Shown here piece after piece: positions 1-7,191 of a DNA stretch of 47,735 nt; position 1 is the first letter of the stretch, and every line of letters starts with the position of its first letter. Position numbers and translations under genes: made by a program. This DNA comes from CAYZIB01 sp964478425 (GTDB lineage Bacteria > Bacillota_I > Bacilli_A > Acholeplasmatales > WRBM01), in the NCBI GenBank assembly GCA_964478425.1, contig CAYZIB010000009.1, positions 1 through 47,735 on the forward strand. The letters are read 5' to 3'. The notes below the pieces were generated by a model that worked only from the letters and a program-made list of their open reading frames with translations, ran no database searches and was not told the DNA's origin.

Positions 1-814
1 AAAAAAACAAGTTATTCCTACTGTTAACGAAAAACTAATGAAATATTTTAAAGAATACTTATGTGTTGGAGGATTACCAGATGTAGTTAATGTATTGAAT
101 TTAACTCATGATTTAACTCAAGTAAGAGAGATTCAACAAAGCATTTTAGAAAGCTATAAAGATGATTTTGGCAAACATCATAACAAAAATGAAGTGCAAG
201 AAATTAATCAAACTTAACTTACTAAAATTATGCAAGTATATAAATCTATTCCAAGTCAACTTGCAAAAGAAAACAAAAAATTCCAATATAAATTAGTTTC
301 ATCTAATGCTAAAGCAAGAAGCCATAGTAATGCAATAACATGGCTTGAGGAATTCGGATTAATTTGTAAATGTCATAATTTAAATAGTTTAGAACTTCCT
401 CTTGATGGTAATAAGGATGAAGACACATTTAAAATATATGTTACTGATAGTGGGTTATTTATAGCAATGCTAGAAGATGGAACTGTTGATAACATTATTA
501 ATGAAGATTTAAAAGTATATAAAGGCGCAATATTTGAAAATATTATAGCAGATGCTTTTTATAAATTAAATAAAGACTTATACTATTATCATAAATCAAG
601 TGGTTTAGGAATAGACTTTGTCACTAGATTCAATAATAATATTACATTAATAGAAGTAAAATCAAATAATGGTAATGCAAAATCTTTAAAAGAAATATTA
701 AATAATAAAGATAGATATAATATAAACAGTAATTTTAAACTTACTAATACAAATATAGGTATTACAAATGGAATTAATACAATTCCTTTATATATGGCGT
801 TCTTGATTAAATAA
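1..814 (+). pseudogene. DUF4143-type AAA ATPase, 3' part, broken by an in-frame stop
   Basis: The reading frame is open from base 2 to the stop at 812-814 except for one TAA at 215-217. Both sides belong to one protein. Upstream is the family-typical stretch EYLCVGGLPDVV followed by a long helix; downstream come IPSQLAKENKKFQYK, then FKIYVTDSGLF and a PD-(D/E)xK-like end (GIDFV...LIEVKS). This is the C-terminal DUF4143 half of the family of P-loop ATPases often annotated as 'ATP-binding protein'. The Walker motifs would lie left of the window. An ATG at 230 could start a 194-residue fragment, but no good ribosome-binding site precedes it and the fragment begins mid-domain. I infer a recently inactivated gene. 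A base-calling error at 215-217 is the alternative. Confidence 0.8.
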
Positions 815-905
815 AGTTTTAGGAACTAGTATCATATTAAAAATATATTAATTCTTTTTTGTATTTATATACCATAAAACATTTTATATAGTAAACAATT
901 TTATA

Positions 906-944
906 TTACTACCAAAAGTTGCATCGTAAAACTTTTTGTAGTAA
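906..944. repeat. 15-bp inverted repeat, not a terminator
   Basis: The arms 906-920 and 930-944 are reverse complements except for one C/T mismatch, around a 9-base loop. No T-run follows on either strand, so it does not look like a terminator. It lies 90 bp behind the broken ATPase gene. It could be a relic of a small mobile element or a structured 3' end. Confidence 0.6.
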
Positions 945-966
945 TGAAACATTAAAGTAAATTGAT

Positions 967-990
967 AAGTCTTAACATAAGACTTTTTTT
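967..990 (+). terminator. Rho-independent terminator
   Basis: A perfect 8-bp stem (967-974 with 978-985) closes a 3-base loop and runs into a T-tract. It presumably ends transcription coming from the broken ATPase gene. Confidence 0.8.
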
Positions 991-1199
991 ATTTTATAAA
1001 CATTCTAATAAAATATGGTCAAATGTTTTTTATATATTTTAATTTTTACTTAATGTTAACAATTGTATTTTAATACATTTTTTATTATAAAATTAAATAA
1101 TAAAATTATTAAAGACCAAAACATACATTTTAAAACACAATTTTCTATATTCAAATATTCACATAAAAATTTAAAATTTTAACAAAATAAATATATATA

Positions 1200-1229
1200 T
1201 TGTTTTTTTAACTTAAAATATTATATAAT
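1200..1229 (+). promoter_or_regulatory. Probable vegetative promoter for the lipoprotein/cysteine peptidase genes
   Basis: TTGTTT at 1200-1205 and a perfect TATAAT at 1224-1229 are 18 bp apart. Transcription would begin near 1236, giving an unusually long leader of about 170 nt before the lipoprotein start at 1408. Confidence 0.55.
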
Positions 1230-1232
1230 ATA

Positions 1233-1292
1233 TTTGAATAAAGGTTTAAAATATTTGAAATAATATAATTAGATAAAGAATCTTTATTCAAA
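1233..1292 (+). repeat. Perfect 11-bp inverted repeat in the 5' leader
   Basis: TTTGAATAAAG at 1233-1243 is the exact reverse complement of 1282-1292, with 38 bases between. The left arm begins almost at the predicted transcription start, so the leader RNA could fold into a stem closing a large AT-rich loop. No recognised riboswitch motif is visible. Confidence 0.5.
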
Positions 1293-1345
1293 AAAACTTA
1301 ATATAAAAATAAGAGGATAAAATATAAAAAAGGGGGGCTGAAAGA

Positions 1346-1369
1346 ATGGATAATATAGAATTTTTTTAA
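1346..1369 (+). CDS. Possible 7-codon leader peptide (MDNIEFF)
   Basis: An ATG at 1346 follows a very strong purine block (AAAGGGGGG, ending at 1337) and reads seven codons to TAA at 1367-1369. It sits in the leader, 38 bp before the lipoprotein start, which has its own AGGAGG. So strong a ribosome-binding site in front of so short a frame suggests either a leader peptide or the remnant of a lost gene. No attenuator hairpin with a T-run lies between it and the lipoprotein. Confidence 0.3.
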   Translation: MDNIEFF

Positions 1370-1407
1370 TTTAAATGCATAATTTATATATAGGAGGAGG
1401 TAAAAAT

Positions 1408-2043
1408 ATGTTTTTTAAAACAACTAAAAGTATTTTAATAATATTTATTATTAGTTTTTCTTTTATTTTATGTGGATGTTCTAATAATAAAAAAGAAGAA
1501 TCTATTATTACAGAAGGGGCATCAGATAATGTGATTGATCCCTACTTAAGCAAAATTGTTTATTTACCATTTGAATCTTGTATTGAGTTAAAAGAATATA
1601 TTGATTCTAATAATAAAATAACTAAATCTTTTTATTTTATTAACTTAGATTCATTTTTCATTCATCAAGATTTTCACAAAATTATTTCATATACCTGTTC
1701 GTCTGAAGATAATTACAATAATTCATATATTGAAATTTCTGCTTCTATTTACGATAGTAAATTAGGTTATGATAATAGTTATGATAATAAAAGTAATTTG
1801 GACGTATTAAACGAATCATATCGTATATTATTAAAATCTTTTCCGTTTGACTATGACGGAGGAGAATTTAACCTTAAACATTATAAGTATAACGATGGAA
1901 AAACAATATTTAATAATGTTTTATATGTTTATTATAAAGGTAATGTTATTTCAAAATTGTTTTATTATCGAACAAATGAAATCAAAATAGATTATTTTAT
2001 TGAACTATTTGACACAAACAAAATTTTTATTAAAAATGTCTAA
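1408..2043 (+). CDS. Lipoprotein of unknown function
   Basis: This 211-residue protein starts at the ATG at 1408, chosen because AGGAGG at 1392-1400 lies 8 bases upstream and because it yields a textbook lipoprotein signal: MFFKTTK, a hydrophobic stretch, then a lipobox LCGC with the lipidated Cys at residue 24. An upstream in-frame ATG at 1375 would add 11 unlikely residues. The mature part is polar and rich in Asn, Asp, Tyr and Ser, with no family I recognise. It is 33 bp ahead of a secreted cysteine peptidase and probably cotranscribed, so an exported partner, inhibitor or chaperone of that enzyme is possible but unproven. Confidence 0.8.
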   Translation: MFFKTTKSILIIFIISFSFILCGCSNNKKEESIITEGASDNVIDPYLSKIVYLPFESCIELKEYIDSNNKITKSFYFINLDSFFIHQDFHKIISYTCSSEDNYNNSYIEISASIYDSKLGYDNSYDNKSNLDVLNESYRILLKSFPFDYDGGEFNLKHYKYNDGKTIFNNVLYVYYKGNVISKLFYYRTNEIKIDYFIELFDTNKIFIKNV

Positions 2044-2076
2044 TATATATAATTATAGTATAAAAGGGGGATAAAA

Positions 2077-3369
2077 ATGAAAAAAACAGTTCTATTTTTA
2101 ATGATATTTATGTTATTATTCTGTATAACATTTAAAGAAAATTTAGTATTTGCATCATCAACAGAAGAAACTTATGATATTTTAACTGAAGAAAAACACT
2201 TACAATATTTAGAAGAAGCACTTAATGAATCAACTACTTATACAACTAATATATCAACTTACGATAATTTTATGCAAGCATATTTTGATAATTTAACTTA
2301 TAATTTTGGAATGAATTATAAAGGAAGTTGTGGATATGTTGCTATAGGTATGATGCTTTCTTATTATGATACATATTATAATGATAACATTATACCTGAA
2401 TCATATGATATTATTTCTAATGGTTCTGATTCTGATATAATTTCAAGAAGAAATTCACCAGGAATCATGAGAGATATCATTCATAATCCTAATAATTTAG
2501 GAAATATTTCATACGCATATAATCTTACAGCAACCGATTATTATAATTATATTGTAAATATAGAAAATATTTCACTCCATGCAAAACTAATTACTATCGG
2601 AGCAACTTATGGATATTATAATTACAATAATAATAATACTCCAGTTAGTACAAGTTTTAGTATGAGACTAAATATTATTAATGGTTATTTTACTAGTGTT
2701 TTAGGATATAACGAATCTGACTATTCATTATCATATATTAACCGTGACGATGATTCATCTAAAAGTGATGAAGTTAGAAACTTTACAATTCAAGAAGTTC
2801 AAAAAGGAAATCCTGTGCTCTTAGCAATTCGTGATCAAGATAGCGGACATGTAGTTGTTGCATATGACTATGATTCAAACACTGATAATTTATATTGTCA
2901 TTTTGGATGGGGAGCTAATAAAACACATGTAACAATAGAAAGTGAAGGATTCAATTTGTATCAAAGCGCATTGGTATTTAATTTTAATGGCCAACATTCA
3001 CATTCTAATAATTATGCAATAACAACAATAGAATCAAATATTCCTACAACTACATATTATTGTTATGACGATCCAGATATCTTAACATATTCTCCACACA
3101 TTCATCAATTTGTTTATAAATCTATTGATAGTAATTATCACATTTTAAAATGTTCATGCGGTAAAATTCAAGGACTAAAAAGTGAACATGTAATTGATGG
3201 CAATTATCTTGGAACTGGTAGATATAAACCCTGCGCATATTGTGGTCATTTAATTGATACTTTAGGTGGAGGAACATTCCCAGTTATTAAATCTAATAGT
3301 ATTTCATATGTGACTTTTACTAATGATGTTAAAAAATTTTATAATAATATAGAAGATATTGTTTATTAA
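2077..3369 (+). CDS. Secreted papain-like cysteine peptidase with C-terminal Cys-rich domain
   Basis: The 430-residue product begins with a Sec signal peptide (MKKTVLFL... to about ASS27-28). The catalytic domain shows a nucleophile motif GSCGYVAIGMMLSYYD with Cys85, a His motif SGHVVVAYDYD with His258, and HFGWG at 275-279, the arrangement of C10/C39-like papain-fold peptidases. Residues 190-250 probably carry the Gln/linker part. The last 110 residues hold paired cysteines (CSCG, then CAYCGH), resembling the small zinc-ribbon-like CxC...CxxCG modules of clostridial surface proteins. A GGGGG ribosome-binding site at about 2065 sets the start. I infer that it cleaves host, dietary or cell-surface proteins outside the cell. 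The exact peptidase family needs a profile search. Confidence 0.75.
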   Translation: MKKTVLFLMIFMLLFCITFKENLVFASSTEETYDILTEEKHLQYLEEALNESTTYTTNISTYDNFMQAYFDNLTYNFGMNYKGSCGYVAIGMMLSYYDTYYNDNIIPESYDIISNGSDSDIISRRNSPGIMRDIIHNPNNLGNISYAYNLTATDYYNYIVNIENISLHAKLITIGATYGYYNYNNNNTPVSTSFSMRLNIINGYFTSVLGYNESDYSLSYINRDDDSSKSDEVRNFTIQEVQKGNPVLLAIRDQDSGHVVVAYDYDSNTDNLYCHFGWGANKTHVTIESEGFNLYQSALVFNFNGQHSHSNNYAITTIESNIPTTTYYCYDDPDILTYSPHIHQFVYKSIDSNYHILKCSCGKIQGLKSEHVIDGNYLGTGRYKPCAYCGHLIDTLGGGTFPVIKSNSISYVTFTNDVKKFYNNIEDIVY

Positions 3370-3392
3370 ACTTTTATAATAAAGTAGTTTAA

Positions 3393-3426
3393 AAAAATTA
3401 GCCTTCATTTTTAAAGGCTAATTTTT
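3393..3426. terminator. Bidirectional terminator between convergent genes
   Basis: A 13-bp stem (3393-3405 with 3414-3426) has A-runs on the left and T-runs on the right, so it can end both the plus-strand peptidase transcript and the minus-strand kinase gene. Confidence 0.85.
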
Positions 3427-3444
3427 CATTTTATAGACTTCTTA

Positions 3445-4290
3445 TTAAATTTTACAATTATTAATAAAAAAATTTAAAACATAAACTTGATATGATTTAT
3501 CACTTATATTCATCTTATAAAAATAAGAATAAATTAAAACCATATAATATATAACATAATCCCAATTACATATTCCTTCTTTTAAATAACCGTTTTTAAA
3601 CAATAAAATTTCTTTTTCAGTATTTAAAAATTTTTGACCAGGTCTAAGAATTAATGCCCAAGCAATATCAAATTCTTTATTACCTAAACCTGATAATTCA
3701 AAATCCAATATAGCAGATATATGTTTTTTATCCCATAAAATATTTGCATAATGAAAATCTCCATGACAAAAACATTTATTAATCAAGTTTGGTTTATTTA
3801 AAATTAAATAATCATAAACAAATTCAATATCTAATTCTTTGAAAAAAGATTTATCAGGTATATGAAAAAATTTACGATCTAAAACATCTTTAAAATTTCC
3901 TTTTATTTTATGCAATTTAGCAAGCATTTTGCCGTATTCATAAATATAATCTAAAGAAATAAAATCAAAATTATCTTTTACAATATTAGATAATCTTTCC
4001 CCTTTTTTAGCAACAGAAACTATATATTTTTCGTTTTTATCATAATCAATTATAGTTGGAGCTAATTTTAAATTAATAGAATTTATAATATCTATTTCAT
4101 TATCTATGTTTGCTCCTACTTGACGAGCAACTTTTATATATGCTTCTATTTGCTTTTTTTTAAAAATACCTTTTACATGAAAAACATCATTTCCTGCATG
4201 AGGATATCCAATAACTTCTAATAAAATAAAATTTTTATAATGTAAATCAAAAGGATTTACTGTTTCTCTCCATTTTTTAGGATGCATCAT
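3445..4290 (-). CDS. Aminoglycoside phosphotransferase (APH)-family kinase
   Basis: The protein (about 281 residues) has the APH/choline-kinase fold signature: the Brenner motif CHGDFHYANIL, with the catalytic Asp and metal-binding Asn, about 20 residues before ILDFELSGLG, the DFG-like metal-binding Asp. The N-lobe shows YIKVARQ with the likely ATP-binding Lys. Substrates of this family are small hydroxylated molecules such as aminoglycosides, choline, sugars or homoserine; the sequence alone does not say which. GGAAG abuts the first in-frame ATG (4296) but lies 6 bases from the one at 4290, so I take 4290 (4287 is also possible). It is a single gene with its own extended -10 promoter. Confidence 0.8.
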   Translation of the reverse strand: MMHPKKWRETVNPFDLHYKNFILLEVIGYPHAGNDVFHVKGIFKKKQIEAYIKVARQVGANIDNEIDIINSINLKLAPTIIDYDKNEKYIVSVAKKGERLSNIVKDNFDFISLDYIYEYGKMLAKLHKIKGNFKDVLDRKFFHIPDKSFFKELDIEFVYDYLILNKPNLINKCFCHGDFHYANILWDKKHISAILDFELSGLGNKEFDIAWALILRPGQKFLNTEKEILLFKNGYLKEGICNWDYVIYYMVLIYSYFYKMNISDKSYQVYVLNFFINNCKI

Positions 4291-4309
4291 ATTCATCTTC
4301 CTTCATTGT

Positions 4310-4318
4310 ATTATACCA
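4310..4318 (-). promoter_or_regulatory. Extended -10 promoter of the APH-family kinase gene
   Basis: On the minus strand TGGTATAAT, an extended -10 (TGn plus a perfect TATAAT), lies about 20 bases before the start codon. No convincing -35 is present, as is usual for this promoter class. Confidence 0.6.
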
Positions 4319-4503
4319 TAAAATAAGCAAAAATTAAATTTTGATTATAATATCAAAGATATAATAATTTAACCTTTTAAAATTAAATAGAATATTGCAT
4401 AACTATATAAAATATTATTATACATTTTTTTCTTTATAATTACTTATTTTCACGCTTTTTTCATCTTAAAAAAACTAGTTTTACTAATCATTTTAAATAA
4501 CTA

Positions 4504-4532
4504 TTGATTTTAACTTAAAAATATAGTATCAT
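4504..4532 (+). promoter_or_regulatory. Probable promoter of the two-TM membrane protein gene
   Basis: TTGATT at 4504-4509, a 17-bp spacer and TATCAT at 4527-4532. AGGAGG at 4549-4554 and the ATG at 4560 follow. Confidence 0.5.
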
Positions 4533-4559
4533 TATTTTAATGATTTTAAGGAGGACAAG

Positions 4560-5456
4560 ATGTTTAAAAAAGTAATTTATGGTATTTTTTATGTTGTTAT
4601 ATTATTAATGATTTTACCGTTTGTAGCAATAAGCCAATTTATGAATTCATATCAAAAAGGAATTGAATCATATATTAAAGAAGAACAATACGATGAAATC
4701 TTAAAATATGAAAGTAGTTTTTATGATCCAAATATTTTATTTGAAACAACAGATACAACTCATTTTAAATTATTTATTAATAACATTTATATGTTAAATA
4801 CTAAAAAAAATGAAGATGAAAAAAATTCATATACAAGATATATTCATATAAGATTTATTAATATAAATTTAAATGACATGCTTTTAGATGATGATGACAA
4901 AGATAATTCTTTAATTCGTTTAACATTTGAAAACAATATAAAAGAATCAGATGAAAATAACGAAAATTTAAATGTATTAGAAAATGAATTATTATTTAAT
5001 ACTTACAAAGATTCAAATTTCTTAATCAATCAACTAATCAAAGTAGATGATTATAGAAATGGATCAAAATTAATTAAAATTGAAGTCATCAATTCAAAAG
5101 GTATTGAAATTTTAAATGCTGATTTAGATATTGATTTTGCTAATGACATTACTAGTACTGAAATTGAATCTTTAGAAGAAGGTATGACATTTAATGAAGT
5201 ATTCAATTTATATTTCAACAAAAAAGAAACAACTGTTACAATTATTTGGTTTTTAGGTATTACAGTATTTTATGGTGTATTAGGTTATTTTATTTTTAGA
5301 AAAAAGAAAGTAGAATATAAATATATTCCAAGAAACCCAAGACCGACTCAACAAAATTATAATAGAACTATTTTTGAAAACAAAAATAATGAAAATAATG
5401 TCTTAGAAAATACTAATAACGAAGAAAATACCAAAGAAGAAAATATAACTGAATAA
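4560..5456 (+). CDS. Membrane protein of unknown function with two TM segments
   Basis: This 298-residue protein has a hydrophobic segment at residues 7-27, a polar acidic region to about residue 222, a second TM segment (WFLGITVFYGVLGYFIF) near 226-243, then KKKVEYKY and a tail full of Asn and Glu. The basic residues right after the second TM suggest that both termini are cytoplasmic and the 190-residue middle is outside. I recognise no domain. The start has a clean AAGGAGGA five bases upstream. It stands alone with its own promoter and terminator. Confidence 0.75.
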   Translation: MFKKVIYGIFYVVILLMILPFVAISQFMNSYQKGIESYIKEEQYDEILKYESSFYDPNILFETTDTTHFKLFINNIYMLNTKKNEDEKNSYTRYIHIRFININLNDMLLDDDDKDNSLIRLTFENNIKESDENNENLNVLENELLFNTYKDSNFLINQLIKVDDYRNGSKLIKIEVINSKGIEILNADLDIDFANDITSTEIESLEEGMTFNEVFNLYFNKKETTVTIIWFLGITVFYGVLGYFIFRKKKVEYKYIPRNPRPTQQNYNRTIFENKNNENNVLENTNNEENTKEENITE

Positions 5457-5480
5457 AATTCCTTTTTAAGGAATTTTTTT
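5455..5480 (+). terminator. Rho-independent terminator
   Basis: A 10-bp stem (5455-5464 with 5468-5477) with a 3-base loop followed by T's, directly behind the stop codon of the two-TM membrane protein. Confidence 0.85.
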
Positions 5481-5483
5481 TAT

Positions 5484-5511
5484 AAAAAAAATATGGTTTT
5501 CACCATATTTT
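5484..5511 (-). terminator. Rho-independent terminator, minus strand
   Basis: Stem 5488-5497 with 5502-5511. On the minus strand it is followed by a U-run (A's at 5484-5491 on plus). It ends the serine peptidase/small membrane protein transcript. Confidence 0.75.
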
Positions 5512-5524
5512 TATATTGTATATG

Positions 5525-5851
5525 CTACTTATCCCTTTTCCCCTTTAATTTTTTCTTTAATAAAAATGAAATAACCCATAATATTAATATAAAACAAAAA
5601 TTATAAATAATGTTAGTGATTTTGATTCCACCTAAAAAAAATCTACTTTTAATCAAAATCATAAAAATTACTGTATAAATAAATCCAAAATTAATAACTC
5701 CATTAAATATATTAATTAATTTAATTATTAAATATTCTTTATTACTTATTTTATTAAATATAAGATCACTTTTTATATTATTTAATATATAATCATCATC
5801 GATATTTTTTTTATAATCATCATCTATATAATATATTAAAGATTTTTTCAT
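5525..5851 (-). CDS. Small membrane protein of unknown function, 2 TM
   Basis: A 108-residue protein: a polar N-terminal half with a duplicated acidic phrase (DDDYKKNIDDDYILNNIK), a TM segment near residues 55-72, a second near 79-95, and a basic tail (KKKLKGKRDK). AAGGAG lies upstream of the ATG. It starts 25 bp behind the serine peptidase stop with no promoter visible in the gap, so the two genes are probably cotranscribed. A membrane partner or immunity-like role toward the peptidase is only a guess. Confidence 0.65.
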   Translation of the reverse strand: MKKSLIYYIDDDYKKNIDDDYILNNIKSDLIFNKISNKEYLIIKLINIFNGVINFGFIYTVIFMILIKSRFFLGGIKITNIIYNFCFILILWVISFLLKKKLKGKRDK

Positions 5852-5876
5852 GTTTTTACTCCTTTAACGGTAAAAT

Positions 5877-7058
5877 TTAATCATTTTCATTTATTATAAA
5901 TGGTACTAAATTTAATTCTTTCATAATTATTCTAGGTTTAATTCCACAACCATAATCCCCATCTTTTGCAAAAGTCATCGCAACAACAATTTGTGTATCA
6001 TCATCTTCATCAAACCACATAGGTGAACCACTATCTCCTGATTTCGGTTTATCCCCTTTATACCTAATCACATTATTGAAATTATATCCATCAATTTTCA
6101 CACTATAGCTTGTACTAGTAATTTTATATGTCTTATACCCATTAATTTCATTATATTGTTCAATTTCTAATCCTTCAATAATTTCTTCTTCTTTAATTAG
6201 ACGATCAATACTTTCTTGATATGTAACATCATTTTTTTTATATGTAATATTTTTATCAAATGTATAAACATTCTCTGGATCAAACGGTAAAAATGCTGCA
6301 TCTAATTCTCCACCAAGTTGTCTTGTTTCAACTTCAGTAGACATTAAAGTTCCTTCATTATTATAATATTTTCTATCTTTTTCTGCAAAATGAGCACATG
6401 TTATTACACCCATATAATATGAATCAAGTGAATATGCATTTAAAAAAGCTGTTGCATAAATTTTTTCTTTAAAAATTCCATATTTATAATATATTTTATC
6501 TGCAGGTGATGCTGAATTAATCGTTACACCACTTGTAAAATTACTATCTTCTGATACTTCTAAAATATATTGATCAATATCAGTCATTCTTTCTTCTTTA
6601 AACTTTTCTAAATTTTCTTTTGAATTAAAAACAACTAAAATTTTATTATTTTCTTCACTTATACCTATTCCTTTTACTAATGATTCACTATACTTATTCC
6701 AAATTTGATTTTTTTTAATATTTAATTCTTCTAATGAATTATTAACCAAATTAAATAAAACATCTTCTCCATTACTATTACTATCAAAAATATATTTAAA
6801 TAAATCTAACGACGTATCGTTATTAAAATTTATAACTAATTTTCCATTAGAATCAATATATTTTCCACCATAATCTTTAGATTCATCTGAATTTTGATTG
6901 AGTATAGTTTGTAATCTACTACTAATATCAAAACTTTTTTTAACCTGATTACGATAACTGATTACATCCTTACTCATATCAATACTTTCGGCATTATTAT
7001 CTTTAATAAAAATAAATACCAAAAGCATTAAAATAAAACTTAAAAAAACTTTTTTCAT
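5877..7058 (-). CDS. Secreted trypsin-like (S1) serine peptidase
   Basis: From the ATG at 7058 the product has 393 residues and a Sec-type signal (MKKVFLSFILMLLVFIFIKD). The start was chosen over an in-frame ATG nine codons upstream because GGGGAG precedes it at the right distance. The S1 triad is visible: His223 in ITCAHFAE, Asp253 in GELDAAFLP, Ser343 in KSGDSGSPMW. Residues 25-180 form a propeptide-like region with GGKYIDSNGKLVINF, a pattern I associate with alpha-lytic-type prodomains. An exported endopeptidase that matures by prodomain removal is likely. With the cysteine peptidase at 2077 this makes two exported proteases within 5 kb. Confidence 0.85.
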   Translation of the reverse strand: MKKVFLSFILMLLVFIFIKDNNAESIDMSKDVISYRNQVKKSFDISSRLQTILNQNSDESKDYGGKYIDSNGKLVINFNNDTSLDLFKYIFDSNSNGEDVLFNLVNNSLEELNIKKNQIWNKYSESLVKGIGISEENNKILVVFNSKENLEKFKEERMTDIDQYILEVSEDSNFTSGVTINSASPADKIYYKYGIFKEKIYATAFLNAYSLDSYYMGVITCAHFAEKDRKYYNNEGTLMSTEVETRQLGGELDAAFLPFDPENVYTFDKNITYKKNDVTYQESIDRLIKEEEIIEGLEIEQYNEINGYKTYKITSTSYSVKIDGYNFNNVIRYKGDKPKSGDSGSPMWFDEDDDTQIVVAMTFAKDGDYGCGIKPRIIMKELNLVPFIINEND

Positions 7059-7137
7059 AAAATCTCCCCTTCCCTTTACCGTCATATGTTAAGACTAATT
7101 AAAAAACTTTTTTTTGCCAAAAAATTAATTTTTTTAT

Positions 7138-7168
7138 AAAAAAAGACATATTTTTAAAAATATGTCCT
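7138..7168 (-). terminator. Terminator of the giant gene
   Basis: GACATATTTTT and its exact complement (7145-7155 with 7156-7166) form a hairpin, and the minus-strand transcript then runs into seven U's. A third copy of the arm sequence (about 7173-7182) could form an alternative pairing. Confidence 0.8.
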
Positions 7169-7191
7169 TTTAAAATATGTCTTTTATAACT

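Larger units (their letters stand above)
815..1345. other. Intergenic stretch with hairpins, promoter and long leader
   Basis: About 530 extremely AT-rich bases without a convincing gene. It holds an imperfect inverted repeat (906-944), a rho-independent terminator (967-990), a promoter (1200-1229) and the start of a long 5' leader. I saw no other coding potential on either strand between 1000 and 1200. Confidence 0.6.

Noticed and set aside
215..217. Programmed readthrough or a reassigned stop codon in the DUF4143-type gene
   Set aside because: All other genes end normally at TAA or TAG with nothing conserved beyond, the codon is TAA (not TGA), and no stimulating structure is visible next to it.
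1375..1407. Upstream ATG start for the lipoprotein
   Set aside because: It lies before the AGGAGG site and would add 11 residues ahead of a textbook lipoprotein signal peptide.
4321..4503. Possible small gene between the APH-family kinase and the two-TM protein
   Set aside because: Stops occur in every frame within a few dozen codons and there is no ribosome-binding site. Only promoter elements are supportable.
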